Numbered from the stretch's first letter, positions 1 through 9,690 are shown. The stretch is DNA of 64,000 nucleotides from Linanthus parryae (GCA_023055425.1 JALGPY010000010.1:18015363-18079362), one strand, 5' to 3'. A program made the numbers and translations. The notes: generated by a model from the letters alone, not told the origin.

Positions 1-609
1 GAAACACTCGGCCTTATGTAACCCTTTTGAAGTAACTCTTGCAACTGATCCTTTAGTTCTTTCAACTCTATTAGTGCCATTCTGTACGGTGCTTTTGAAA
101 TTGGAGCTCTTCCAGGTGCTAAGTCCATAGTGAACTCGATCTCCCTTCTAGGTGGCATTCCTGGAATTTCGTCCGGGAACACATCGGGAAAATCTCTAAC
201 TATTGGTATCTCTTCTAGCACATTCTCCTTCTTAGACATGTCTTGAACATAACACAAATAAGCACTATTCCCCTTCTTCACTTGGTTGACTATGGTCAAA
301 GCTGACACTAGTCGGATACATGGCTCCTTTGTGATACCACGGTAAGAAACTTTTTTCTCCCTTTGGACCTTTAAGCCTGATCTTCTGATCGTGACAGTCT
401 ATTACTGCTCGATATTTACCCATCCAATCCATTCCCAATATAACATCTATTCCTCCAAGATCAAGTTGTATCAGGTTTGCTGGTAGGGTACTAGCCGAAA
501 TCCTAACTTCTACTCCCTCAAAAGTGGCGTCACATACTGTTACATGACCGGTTGGGGTAGCTACGGGGATGTATATTCTAGACGGCTTATTGAGATTCAA
601 TTTTTCCAC
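1..609 (-). pseudogene. Ty3/gypsy protease C-terminal part and start of reverse transcriptase (partial)
   Basis: Reading from 609 downward, the protein continues the aspartic protease that begins in the neighbouring gag frame and shows the GGIDVILGMDWM motif typical of plant gypsy proteases. An in-frame stop (TAG) lies at 265-267. In another frame, positions 264-1 encode the stretch linking protease and RT: FPDVFPDEIPGMPPRREIEF, followed by a proline-rich APISKAPYRMA segment and the KGYIRPS motif that opens the RT domain. The frame change near 265 plus the stop mark it as broken. RT itself lies outside the window. The FPDVFP/PPRR/APYRMA signature is usual for plant chromoviruses of the Tekay/Del type; that clade call is from memory of the family. 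Confidence 0.75.
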
Positions 610-612
610 AAA

Positions 613-1917
613 TCATAAAGAAATAAATGAATACGATGCTCCGGAATCAAATAGAGTAAAAGCTGGTTGATCGTGAACAAGAAATGTACCAGTGACTACT
701 CCGTTTGCTGATTCCGCTTCAGTCCTGCTCATGACAGCGATCCTTGCAACATTCCCGTTCTGCGTTGCGGTAGTTCCTGCCGTTCCAGTCCCATTGTTGT
801 TGGCGTTAGCTGGAGCATTGTTGTTCCTATTCCTGTTCTGAGCTCCATTGTTCCTTCCATTGCCTTGGTTGTTCACTTGATGCCTACCATAATTGTTGCC
901 TCCATTATTCTGGTTGTTGTAGTTCCCATAGTTCCGGTTTCCGCCCCGATTGTTGTGGTACTGTCGGTTTCCTTGGTAATTGCCTCCTTGGTTCCCTTGC
1001 TGGTTTCCATTTGGTTTCAATCGGCATTGAAAAGCACGATGACCTTTCCTGCCGCAGCTGCGGCAGTTTACAAGGTTTCCTTGGCAGTCCTTTCCTGGAT
1101 GGTTTTGTTGGCACTTCTTGCAGATATAACGGCGAGGCTGATCATCTCCATTATTCTTCTTATTACCACGATACTGTCCTTGGTTACTTCCTCCGTGGTT
1201 AGGCTTAAACCTTTTGTCCTGACTACCTTGGTTAATCCTACCCTGATTGTTTCCATAGCCCACGACGTTCTCAACCTTGTGCTTCCCACACTTCTCATCT
1301 TGTGCCTCTTGCATACGCAAAACGGCTGCAGCTCTATCATAAGCTTCTTGTAGAGTATCGTACGTCCCGCACATCAAGTCTTTCTGCAGATGAAGTTCGA
1401 GACCAGACATGAACTTCCTGACTTTAGTCGCTTCATCAAGCATCAGCTGACCTGCGAATCGGGATAATTCCATGAATTTCTTGAAGTACTCGGTCACGGA
1501 ACCGTTCCCTTGTGTCAGATTCACGAAGTCTATGTACTTTTGATCCTGGACATGGTCCGGATAAAAGAGAGTGCGTAATGCAGTTTGAAGAGCCTCCCAA
1601 TTGAAATTGGGTTGAGCCAAAAAGTTCTGACGTGTGCTCCTCCACCATGTATTAGCTTCGTTCTTCAAGTAGAATGTCGCGCAAATAACCTTGCGGTCTT
1701 CAGGGCATTCAACTAGCTCAAGGACCTTATCCATCTCATCGATCAAATTTTCGAGCTCAACAGGATCCTCATTGCCTGTAAAGTTCCATGTCTTCATGTC
1801 TGCCACTTTCTTAGCCCAATTAGAGTTATTCTGCTCTCCCTGGTTTGCGTTCTGCGCCATCTGAGCAAATTGTGTAAAGAACTGGTCCATGTTGTTGTTG
1901 TTGTTGTTGGTTGCCAT
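613..1917 (-). pseudogene. Ty3/gypsy Gag with zinc knuckles and protease active site (ends in an in-frame TGA)
   Basis: The ORF starts at the ATG at 1917 and has 434 residues. Residues about 50-200 are a Retrotrans_gag capsid domain (NTWWR, then LRTLFYPDHVQDQK and GNGSVTEYFKKFMELSRFA). Two zinc-knuckle-like motifs follow: CKKCQQNHPGKDC and the canonical CX2CX4HX4C motif CRSCGRKGHRAFQC. After them comes a long asparagine/glutamine/glycine-rich segment. The protease active site DSGA is present near the C-terminus, but 8 codons later an in-frame TGA (613-615) ends the frame. The next 116 codons stay in the same frame, so this is a single nonsense change, possibly CGA to TGA. Gag binds and packages element RNA into virus-like particles. 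Confidence 0.85.
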
Positions 1918-3240
1918 AGGGACTTAACTATTTCTCCTGGTGTAGTATTGATGTGGTCTATCAGTCATAATCCCTACACTATAGCCTATTGTATTACTTA
2001 TAAAGTACCAAGAGGTACAAAAAATCACGCATATATGGCATGTAGTGCACAATTAAACAAGTAATGTCACACATTGATCATCATTTAACTCAATTACTCA
2101 TGTATTTCCACATAGGCTGATCACGTCTCAGCTTTTCATCTACTTCCAAAATTGGAAAAAGGATCAATAGATCAAGCAAAAATTGTGAATTTTGGTGTGA
2201 AACACCCTCTCTGCGTCTACTTTCATAATCAAGAATATTCATCTCAAAATCAATTGTAGAACTCAAGATACACAGGAAATACTACAGCTGCTGTCACAGC
2301 CCACCAGAACAGAAACTTTGGCTTTGAAAAGCCTTAAACTAACTTTAAAATTATCAAAATGAGCTAGTCTTTCTCCCAGAGTTAGACAAACGTGTATAAT
2401 AGATGTCGTAAAAATTTGAGATCAAAAAAAAATCTGGAAGATAGGTAACAATCAAAAATGCTATGGCTGGTCACTTTGTAATTCTGCTACTGAACCACCA
2501 ACTTTGAAAATTCGTAAATAATACTCCAGAACTCATATGGGGTTGAAATTGTTATGGGAGATACCTGGGTATGTCTACTTTCTGGGAAAAATTCAGGTAA
2601 AAATAACTCCAAAATTAAGTACGTCTGCTACAACAAAATCTCACTGCTGCACAGATTCAACAACACCGAAGATCAAAGTTTTCGCGTTCTAACTCCATGA
2701 ACACTTTCTACGCGCTTACTTAATAATAACAAAGCATAACACAACCTTAATTCATCAAATCATACTCCAAGATTCAGAAAGATAAATTCATTAAACTCCC
2801 CAAATTGGGTCCTCAAAACGTAACATTATTCATCCCAAAGCAAACGCTAAAAATTTAACTCTAGCCCAAAAGTGACTATTCAAGAATCGTTCTAAAACTT
2901 CAAATGATGGATTTTGGATTTTTCCTAATGATTATGAAAATGTATTTGGAAATATTATGGAATTGGGAACTCTCATGTTTTAATACAAGAGCCAACTTTA
3001 TTACCGCTGCGTTTGCGAAAAACTCTTACTTATAAATGAGTCATTGTTTTATAACTATCCCATCATCGTTTTACATGTTAGGATGTTTATTTACCAGTAT
3101 TTCATGCTGATTTTGTACTGTGGTGTTTCTTTTTCATTCCGCACCACAGGTTTAGAAGATAGTTATCTGGCGTAGAAGGGGACGCGCATCACATGGATTA
3201 ATAGTAGTAGTATTTCAGTTTGAATTTGAATTCTTTAGTG
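1918..3240. other. Non-coding stretch, probably 5' leader/LTR remains
   Basis: No convincing coding frame. It is AT-rich and lies between the minus-strand gag start and the end of a plus-strand LTR. I looked for the minus-strand complement of the initiator-Met primer site (GCTCTGATACC) and did not find it. It may be the leader of the minus-strand gag element, the U3 part of the plus-strand LTR, or both. Confidence 0.4.
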
Positions 3241-3442
3241 ATTTAAACACTTTAGTTTGATGTGCCGTTTTGTGGCTAGGATGTTGGATTTTTAATAATG
3301 CAATATTTTCAATTGGATTTAATTATCATTGTGGATGTTTTGTGCTTGCGAACCATGTTATAAAATCTCCTTATATCCGGACTCCTCTCGGGTACGGAGG
3401 ACATCCCCGGGTCTCCGGCTTGGGCCATTTGGGGGTGTTACA
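3241..3442 (+). repeat. 3' end of a plus-strand LTR (U5 side)
   Basis: The stretch ends TTTGGGGGTGTTACA at 3442, the kind of LTR end (GGGTGTTACA) common in plant Tekay/Del elements. A near-perfect initiator-Met primer binding site follows 2 bases later. The LTR start is not recognisable, so only this end is claimed. Confidence 0.55.
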
Positions 3443-3444
3443 GG

Positions 3445-3457
3445 TAGTATCAGAGCC
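3445..3457 (+). promoter_or_regulatory. Primer binding site, tRNA-iMet type
   Basis: TAGTATCAGAGCC differs at one base from the plant consensus TGGTATCAGAGCC, which pairs with the 3' end of initiator tRNA-Met. It sits two bases after an LTR end TGTTACA. It orients a retrotransposon on the plus strand, opposite to the gag at 613-1917. Confidence 0.65.
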
Positions 3458-3858
3458 GGCATTCCAAAAAGGAAATCGAAACTTGTTAGGGTAACTAAAA
3501 ATGAATATAGGAGAAATAACTTAAAATTTGACGAGCCGTGGGAATTTGGGTAGTATGGATAGGATTATTATGTGTAATTGTTTAGAAAATAGGATAGAAA
3601 GCAAGTAATTCCATCCACCCATTCCTAACTAAGAGCCTTAGTCTATCCAAGATGCTAAGGGATCGAATTTTGAAGTGTTTCAATTGGATTCTAAGTTTAA
3701 GCCTACTTTTAAGAGACTTTGTTGGGAAATTTCTTCAAGAGTCTTGTGACTATCAATTTGGAGTCTTAGGAATGCTTATTAGTTGCAAAGAGTAGTTATT
3801 TCGGATCCCGATTTATGCCTTTTAAATTAGAGATTTATTAAGTTGTTTCCTCTTGTAG

Positions 3859-4488
3859 ATGGCTAGAACTAAGCATACAGCAAGGAAGCGTGTGTTGCCT
3901 GTAGAGAAGCACCCTGTTGTGACACGTTGGGTCGAAGGTGAAGATTTTCCAGATTTTCGTGACCGCGTGGTTCAATATTGTGAAGATAGATTCCAAGCCT
4001 TAGATTTTCCTCGGTATAGAAATCCAGCTTTTCAGGGTTACTGTATGGTGAAGGAATTACCTATGAAACCCATGTTTGGGGAAATTGTTACGAAGTATAG
4101 TAACATCATGGACAGGATGGATCGTCTGAATGATAGGTATTATCGTTGCCAAGGTGAATGGACGGTAAGTGCAGATTTTATATGCAAGTTGTTGATGGAG
4201 ACTTATCTTAAGTGGCAAAGTTATACAGTTATTGAGATAGAGTCCAGTGATGAAGAAGACGTGATCTACATAAGCTCTAGTGATGAAAAAGAGGTGATTA
4301 TTATAGACTCTAGTGACAATGAGGAAGTTGAAGAAGATCCAATGGAAGATGTCGATGAATACCCCGAGATTGAAGAAGATCCCATGGAGTATGAAGAAAG
4401 TGAAGAAGACCCGAGTGAAGATGAAGAGCACGAGTATGATTCCAATGAAGAGGAAGAGATGGATGAAAGCGATGAGGACGAAGATTAA
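3859..4488 (+). CDS. Retrotransposon-associated acidic protein with a histone H3 tail-like N-terminus
   Basis: A 209-codon ORF lies 400 bases after the plus-strand primer site, where gag would be expected. The ATG at 3859 follows a TTGTAG that could be a splice acceptor. After removal of Met, residues 1-9 are ARTKHTARK, equal to histone H3 1-9 except Q5 to H; residue 10 is R, not S. Residues about 15-120 are an unrecognised, mixed-charge, probably folded region (PVVTRWVEGEDFPDFRDR). Residues 124-156 are three 11-residue repeats, each with a hydrophobic core (VIEI, VIYI, VIII) then SSD and acids, resembling SUMO-interacting motifs. The last ~55 residues are nearly all Glu/Asp. There is no zinc knuckle, protease or RT. 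Not a histone: similarity stops after residue 9. The frame is open and in good context, so it may encode a protein; function unknown. Confidence 0.6.
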   Translation: MARTKHTARKRVLPVEKHPVVTRWVEGEDFPDFRDRVVQYCEDRFQALDFPRYRNPAFQGYCMVKELPMKPMFGEIVTKYSNIMDRMDRLNDRYYRCQGEWTVSADFICKLLMETYLKWQSYTVIEIESSDEEDVIYISSSDEKEVIIIDSSDNEEVEEDPMEDVDEYPEIEEDPMEYEESEEDPSEDEEHEYDSNEEEEMDESDEDED

Positions 4489-4800
4489 GCTTGTTAGAGT
4501 TCTTTAGATTTCCTAGACTAGATGTTTTAAAGTTTTATTTATTGGTTTGAATAAGGCTATGGAGTCAAACTCCTTTCCGTTAACAAAACCAAAATCCATT
4601 ATTAATTCGTTGTGACGGGGGAAACCAAACCATCTCGCAAGCATCCAAGACCTTAAGTGTCGACAACCCCCCCCCCCCAAAGAATCTAGCGTCCAGATGA
4701 GTGAGTACAGGGAGCTATCCGGGGACTTGCAACCGGATTAAATAAAAAAAAATTGAAACGAAAGACCAAGATCAAACCGTCCAATGCCAATGGTAACCAT
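4489..4800. other. Downstream non-coding sequence with a C12 tract
   Basis: The sequence after the acidic-protein ORF includes a run of about 12 C near 4666-4677 and no open frame of note. I found no copy of the LTR end seen at 3442, so the 3' LTR of the plus-strand element is missing or unrecognisable here. Confidence 0.4.
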
Positions 4801-6348
4801 ACCACAATAATAATAAATGTCCCCGCACAACTATTCCACTTTACATATTAATTCATTATCATTATCATGGTGATATTTCCAAGGAAAGCATTTAACAAGT
4901 AGAAATCACATATTGCATGTCACGTCACATAAACACATTTTGAGATGTAAAGAAATACAAGAATTCGTTTTGACACGTAAAGAGATAAGCACACTAGGCT
5001 TGGCATATTTACTTACCTCAAAGCAAAATCCAACAATAGCAACTCAACCAACGTACTCTACGTACTCGTCGTCGACGAACTCGTTACCTACACGTAACAA
5101 TATTCTAATCAAACAAATATTCTAGCAATATACTTGCTATACTAATTACATGCATATGATAGTCAATGGTTTAGGGTTCTAACACCAACCTAACATCTCA
5201 CACAAATCATACTTCAAAACAAAACCCAAAAATTTGCTTCAAAATCCTTTAACCTAAAGCATACATAACCTATCATAACTCCACCAAATCTATTACTCCG
5301 GTTTCCCAAACAGATCATGGTCTAAAAACAGTTCGATTAGATTCAAAACGTTCGAAATAATAAGTTTAGCCTCAAACGGATCTTTATTTCGATTCCTGAA
5401 TCAAAAGTTACACTAGTTTCAAGTTTCCAACTTCATTCAAAATATCAATACGAGAATTGTCAATCTTCATGAAACTTTCCCCCAAGCATCTAGTTCATCC
5501 TATATTCATACTAAACCTAATATAACATGATTCTCACATTCAAATCAGATTGTTATCCACCTACTCTGATCATTCAAACACCCAAATCATTCAATCAAAC
5601 TTCTCTTCCAAACTAGGGTTTCTTCCCAACACCCAAGAACATGATAAACCCTAAAACTTGATTATCAATCCTACAAATCCATGAACAATGATCCTAACAA
5701 TAACAAACTGAAATTTAAAGATTACATGCAACATACATGAATCATGAACAAGTGATCATAAGAATAAGAGATCAACAAGAGAAAAGAGAAGAAGAAACGA
5801 AACAAGATCAAACCCACCGCCCATGGAGGCGGACGGAGAGAGAGACGGACGGAGAGAGAGAGAAAGAAAGAGAGAAAGAAAAAGAGAAAGATAGAAAAGA
5901 GAAAAAGGGAGAGAGAGAAGAAATTACCTCAACGGAAAAAGAGAGGGACGGCGGCGGCGGGGCTGCCGTCGGTCACAATAGAGAGACGAGAGAGAGAGGG
6001 ACGGGTGAGAGTGAGGGACGTGAAAGAGAGTTAGAGAAAAATAGGGAGAGTGAAGGTTTTATGAGAGTTGGAAATAAAATCAACTTCATAAGTAAGAAAC
6101 CCTCTAGAATTAGGAAACTTTTACGTAGGAAGAAAAGTTAGGTCAAAAGACACTTATTCCCCCTTAGTTTTGCCAAAAGACAAATACCTCCCCAAACTCA
6201 AGTAAAAGACACTAAAACCTTTAAATAAAGTCACAAAGTTCCCCCCAAACTCTCAAAGCATTATAATTAACTCTCTACAATTAAATTAACTTCTAAACAC
6301 TTATTATAATATCACAAAATACCCGTAGTCACAAAACGGGGTATTTCA
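4801..6348 (-). repeat. LTR read on the minus strand (start at 6348)
   Basis: On the minus strand it begins TGAAATACCCCG, passes an AT-rich region and then a long CT-rich stretch (complement of the GA-rich block at 5815-6010) followed by a possible splice donor. This is the usual plan of promoter, CT-rich leader and leader intron in Tekay-type LTRs. The far end (lower coordinate) is not defined; 4801 is a guess. At 6349 the sequence changes to the plus-strand ORF cluster, which this element interrupts. Confidence 0.5.
5760..6010 (+). repeat. GA-rich low-complexity block
   Basis: Imperfect GAGA/GAAA repeats, which are CT-rich on the other strand. The 134-residue Glu/Arg/Lys-rich frame over it is a by-product of composition, not a gene. 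Confidence 0.7.
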
Positions 6349-6479
6349 GACCCAACTCGTGTCTCACCCCAATTTGGCTTTGATGCAGTGGCTCCTTCCA
6401 TTTGGCCTAAGTCGATAAACAGGGATTGCTACAAGCGACTGCTGACAAATTAGTGTAAATCGATCCTTCTTAGCAACTT

Positions 6480-6825
6480 ACCTTTCATCCAGCCTTCAGG
6501 GAGTTGTGAGGGTCACCTTACTAAGAATTGGATTGCTTACCGGAACGCCCAGCAGGCCAGATTTGATGTATCCTCAACTCCTCGTCCCAGGAAAGCTCAT
6601 GCGATTAAAAGGAATACTTTTCCATTCCGTCAGAACTGCAGTTTGGACGATTCCAAGTATGGTTTTTATTCCTTGCTTGATACTGACAACCACTTGTGCC
6701 CAGCCACTATTCTTAAGGAGAAAATGACTGCTGTTAGGGGAGGAGTTGTACGTGTGATCCAGTACAGTGAAGAGTTTGCCAATGTAAACAATTCTCCCTT
6801 ATGCTTGAAGGACTTATCTCTTTAA
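6480..6825 (+). pseudogene. Antisense-ORF piece A of a Tat-type element
   Basis: Reading TTCATCCAGCC onward, a frame runs to TAA at 6823-6825, with TKNWIAYRNAQQARF and DDSKYGFYSLLDTDNHLCP. It is followed by a T-rich stretch ending TTTTTCAG at about 6859 that looks like an intron 3' end, so this is probably an exon whose donor is lost or unrecognised. The upstream exon was cut off by the LTR at 6348. Plant Tat-lineage elements often carry one extra ORF in antisense between pol and the 3' LTR, some with the domain called putative gypsy-type or plant transposon protein. That identity is inference from position and style. Confidence 0.45.
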
Positions 6826-6859
6826 AACGTTGAAAATTACACCAAATATTCTTTTTCAG

Positions 6860-7315
6860 TGCTACTTGAGGAGATTCGCATCCGGAGAGCGCTCCCCGTC
6901 CTTGGTCAACTCCATTGTTAAAGCAAAAAGGCAAAAGAAGGAAATTCCTGTGGAAATGGAATTGGCTCCCAAGGTGGAGGCTCGGATACGCGAGGAGATG
7001 GACGTATTTGCTCGCTCTCTAATAGACAACGATGTTGAGGTGGATGCAGAAGCTGCCTCGAAGGCTAAAAAGCAAAAACAGAAGGGAATTGTGATTTCTT
7101 CGCCTCTCAGGGACGCTCCAACTTCGTCGCCTGCGAAGCCTCCCACTTCCAAGGGCAAAGGCAAAGGTCACATGCCAAGAAAGAAAGATCTCGCGGTTGA
7201 GACGTTCATCCCTTTTGATCAGGAGGAAGAAGAAGTAGAGGAGGACGAAGAAAGAGAAGAAAGAGAAGAAGAAAGTGAAGAAGAGGAAAGAGAGGTAGAA
7301 GAAGAGAAGAGATAG
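6860..7315 (+). pseudogene. Antisense-ORF piece B, Lys/Glu-rich
   Basis: The frame opens at a TTTTTCAG acceptor and encodes SLVNSIVKAKRQKKEIPVE, then a basic, proline- and serine-containing linker (SSPAKPPTSKGKGKG) and a long glutamate/arginine run. An in-frame TAG at 7313-7315 comes just before a possible donor (AAGGTACC at about 7336). It continues piece A in a plausible multi-exon gene. The charged tail suggests a disordered or coiled-coil segment. No catalytic motif. Confidence 0.45.
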
Positions 7316-7410
7316 GAGAAGAAAGCTCAGAAGGTACCTCCAACGAACTTATCTTTTTTTTTTTAAACATGGCCTTTGCAGTAGTTATTAACTAATTTTT
7401 CTTCGCAGAT

Positions 7411-7695
7411 GATGATGCGGAGACCATCAGTGGCCTTTTGTCCAAAGAGAAGAAAAAGACAAAAGGTTCTCGCTCCGACGCCTCTAGCGAGGCTATAAAC
7501 AAAGCTTTCATTGCCGAGTCGAAGAAAATGGCTGCTGAGGTAGAAGAGAGAAGGAGAAAGCGCGAGGAAGATGAAATTGAGCTTATGAAGAGGAGAATCC
7601 TGGAAGAACAACATGCTGGTAGCACAAGTGTGGCCGCCTTGGAACATGCTCAGGAGGACTTTGAGGAGATCGCAGGCGACAAGGAAGGTACAACT
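7411..7695 (+). pseudogene. Antisense-ORF piece C, coiled coil
   Basis: After a CTTCGCAG acceptor, the frame reads DDAETISGLLSKEKKKTKG, then a strongly helical charged stretch (MAAEVEERRRKREEDEIELM) typical of a coiled coil. A donor-like GAAGGTACAA lies near 7690. It is presumed to be the next exon of the same antisense gene. Confidence 0.4.
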
Positions 7696-8074
7696 TTTAA
7701 CCTTGCTGTGACTTATCAAGAAGTAATTATTGGTGCGTTAAAGCACGGCTTATCAAAATATGATATTCGCCGATGGTTAGTAAGCAAATGTGGCAAACCC
7801 TCAGGTAAACATTCGAACAATGTTTGTAAACCAAGCTTGGTAACTCATTCCCTATTGTAACGAGTTTCTTCGCACCACCAGGTCATGCTCACCTTAAAGA
7901 TGTGATAAGTGAAGATACCTCTGTAGGATATGGTGTCGCATCTGTAACATATGATGCTGGAGCTGTGATCCCACATAAGTGTGGATGTGCTCATTTCTGG
8001 TCAATGAGACCTAAAATAAATCAAAATTCATAACACGAGTTATCTTAACACGTTTTTCTCAATTTTGTCTCGCA

Positions 8075-8842
8075 AGTGGTACCGCCCCAAATGAACCTGC
8101 TGACGCTAACACTACTCTTGCGGGTGATGTTGCCATCGCACAGGACACTACCAATAACGTGCCAGTTGCGAATGAGGCAGGGGTTGGCGACTCTAATAAG
8201 AACATGGAGCAGAGGAATCAGCTTCCTATGTCTTATGTTCCAGAACGAAGCTCACATGTGGAGAAACATGTCGCGGCCACTGAGGATGTAGGAGAACCTC
8301 TAGAAGATGTTATTGAGGTATCTGATGATGTCGAGGTTGACACTAGGATGAGAGAAGGAGATGCTGAAGTTGAAGAGATGGAAGAAGAGGATGCTGGAGC
8401 TGGAGTTCATGAAAATGAACAGGTCATGGAAGACATAGCATCGCATGAAAATGTCGATGTCCCGATGGATGCTCCTGAGCAACAAGAACCTCTCGTGGAC
8501 GAAGAAGTCCTTAGGCAAGCAGAAACCACAACTGTTGTTGAAGTTATTCCACATGCTTCTTCAAGCGCTGACATTCCTGGGAGTGCCCCTGAGCCCCAAC
8601 AAAGTCCTGGTATTCCTTCCATTGAGATGGAACTTTTCCAAGTTCCTACCGCATGGATTTTTTGGGGTTTGCAAGTTGGAGCTGCCATCGCACCTGCCGC
8701 TACTTATGTTATTCCTGCCAACTATAATGAACGCGAAGTTGAAGCTGGCAGGGGAGCGGTGCAGCAAGGATATGCTTCAGCTTTCCTCGTGATGCGCATT
8801 CCTTCTCTACATGAAATCCTCGAAGGAAAATGTATACTATAA
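8075..8842 (+). pseudogene. Antisense-ORF piece D, acidic
   Basis: After CTCGCAAG at 8074 the frame opens with TAPNEPADANTTLAGDVAIA and stays open to TAA at 8840-8842. It is acidic (EPLEDVIEVSDDVEVD, EVEEMEEEDAG) with a more hydrophobic end. It probably joins the neighbouring exons. It has no recognised domain; the composition fits the disordered middle of Tat antisense-ORF proteins. Confidence 0.4.
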
Positions 8843-8907
8843 TGTTACCATATGTCGTACTCTATGTTTTTGTTAGCAATTTCCAATCCTAAACTTGTCA
8901 TTTTGTT

Positions 8908-9384
8908 ATGAATGAGGCAACCCGATGTGGACTGGCTCATAAGGATGCGCCATTCATACCCGTGGTCATTTCCGAGAGCTCTGGAGCTAGAGCCCTTGAC
9001 AGAAGATTTTTCTTGACTGAAGCCATCAGGATTTTAGAGCACCTGTCTGCGGCTACCCCCGCTACTATCTCAACTGATAAAGAACGGTCGCTTTATAACA
9101 CATGCAAGAGTCTTCAAGCTAAGGCTCAAGGCAGGTTGGACTTCGGATTCCTTCTCAACAGGGTTACCCAAATCCTCACGTCTGCAATGCTGAAGTATGG
9201 CTACCGCAACCTTGCATTTGAAAAGAGGAAATGGGAGGAAGAAAAGAAGAAGGCTGAAGAAGCTGCCACTCTCTTCCATTCGATGAAGGCCAAGTATGAA
9301 AAGCTCAAACAAGAAGTCAACCAAGCAAAAGAAACATCGCTCCTATTTTCACCAAAAGATCCTCTAATCAAGGATTTATTGTAA
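8908..9384 (+). pseudogene. Antisense-ORF piece E, C-terminal coiled coil
   Basis: The frame contains FFLTEAIRILEHLSAATPAT and ends in a coiled coil (FEKRKWEEEKKKAEEAATLF) with TAA at 9382-9384. The ATG at 8908 need not be the true start because a preceding exon is likely. This would be the last exon of the plus-strand gene. The whole set (about 6480-9384) is read opposite to the Tat-type pol at 25-28 kb and 43-46 kb. Confidence 0.45.
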
Positions 9385-9625
9385 TGCTACTGTTTCTCCC
9401 CCTCTTTTTCAAACATTGGGAATTTTATGTTAACTTTTGCTCTTCTTGAGGATTTTACACTCGTGCTTTGATGTATATCAAATGTGACGTCATGCATTGA
9501 CGTAATTTCCTTGATTATCGCGCTATTAATTTATAAGCATAATTACCGTTCAGTGGGCCCCATCCTTATCATGACCTTCCGTCATTAAATAGGGCGTGCT
9601 AGTGATTCGGCGTAGCCTTTAGTAG
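9385..9625 (+). promoter_or_regulatory. Plus-strand promoter region with as-1-like TGACG pair
   Basis: TGACGTCA at 9485-9492 and TGACGTAA at 9498-9505 form a closely spaced TGACG pair, as in as-1/ocs elements bound by TGA-class bZIP factors. They lie about 240 bases before a good TATA box (TATATAAA, 9730-9737). The binding is inferred from the motif only. Confidence 0.4.
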
Positions 9626-9626
9626 G

Positions 9627-9690
9627 GTAATTGATTCTTACCCGTTTTTGAGGCGTAGGTAATTGATTCTTACCCGTTTCCAAGGCGTTG
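9627..9690 (+). repeat. Two tandem 32-bp units
   Basis: GTAATTGATTCTTACCCGTT occurs at 9627 and again at 9659, with similar GGCGT-containing tails. It lies between the TGACG pair and the TATA box. Confidence 0.8.

Larger units (their letters stand above)
1..6348 (-). mobile_element. Decayed Ty3/gypsy (chromovirus-like) retrotransposon, composite and partial
   Basis: The left edge holds the start of RT, then protease and gag, all read on the minus strand, so the element runs off the window at its 3' side. On the minus strand a sequence starting TGAAATACCCCG at 6348 has the look of a Tekay/Del-type LTR start (terminal TG, CCCCG, then AT-rich sequence, then a CT-rich transcribed leader). I could not find a minus-strand tRNA-Met primer site between gag and this LTR. 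A plus-strand element end lies inside (LTR end 3442, ORF 3859-4488), so this stretch is either nested or rearranged. The outer boundary at 6348 is fairly convincing; the unity of the whole is inference. Confidence 0.45.

Noticed and set aside
865..1353. A 162-codon hydrophobic frame on the plus strand
   Set aside because: It is exactly antisense to the Gag zinc-knuckle and Asn/Gln-rich region; its composition is the mirror of those codons.
3859..4488. A histone H3 gene or pseudogene
   Set aside because: Only residues 1-9 resemble H3. The alpha-N and histone-fold regions are absent and the C-terminal half is a Glu/Asp tail.
5737..6141. 134-codon Glu/Arg/Lys-rich frame
   Set aside because: Translation of the GA-rich low-complexity block in the LTR leader; codon content follows the simple repeat.
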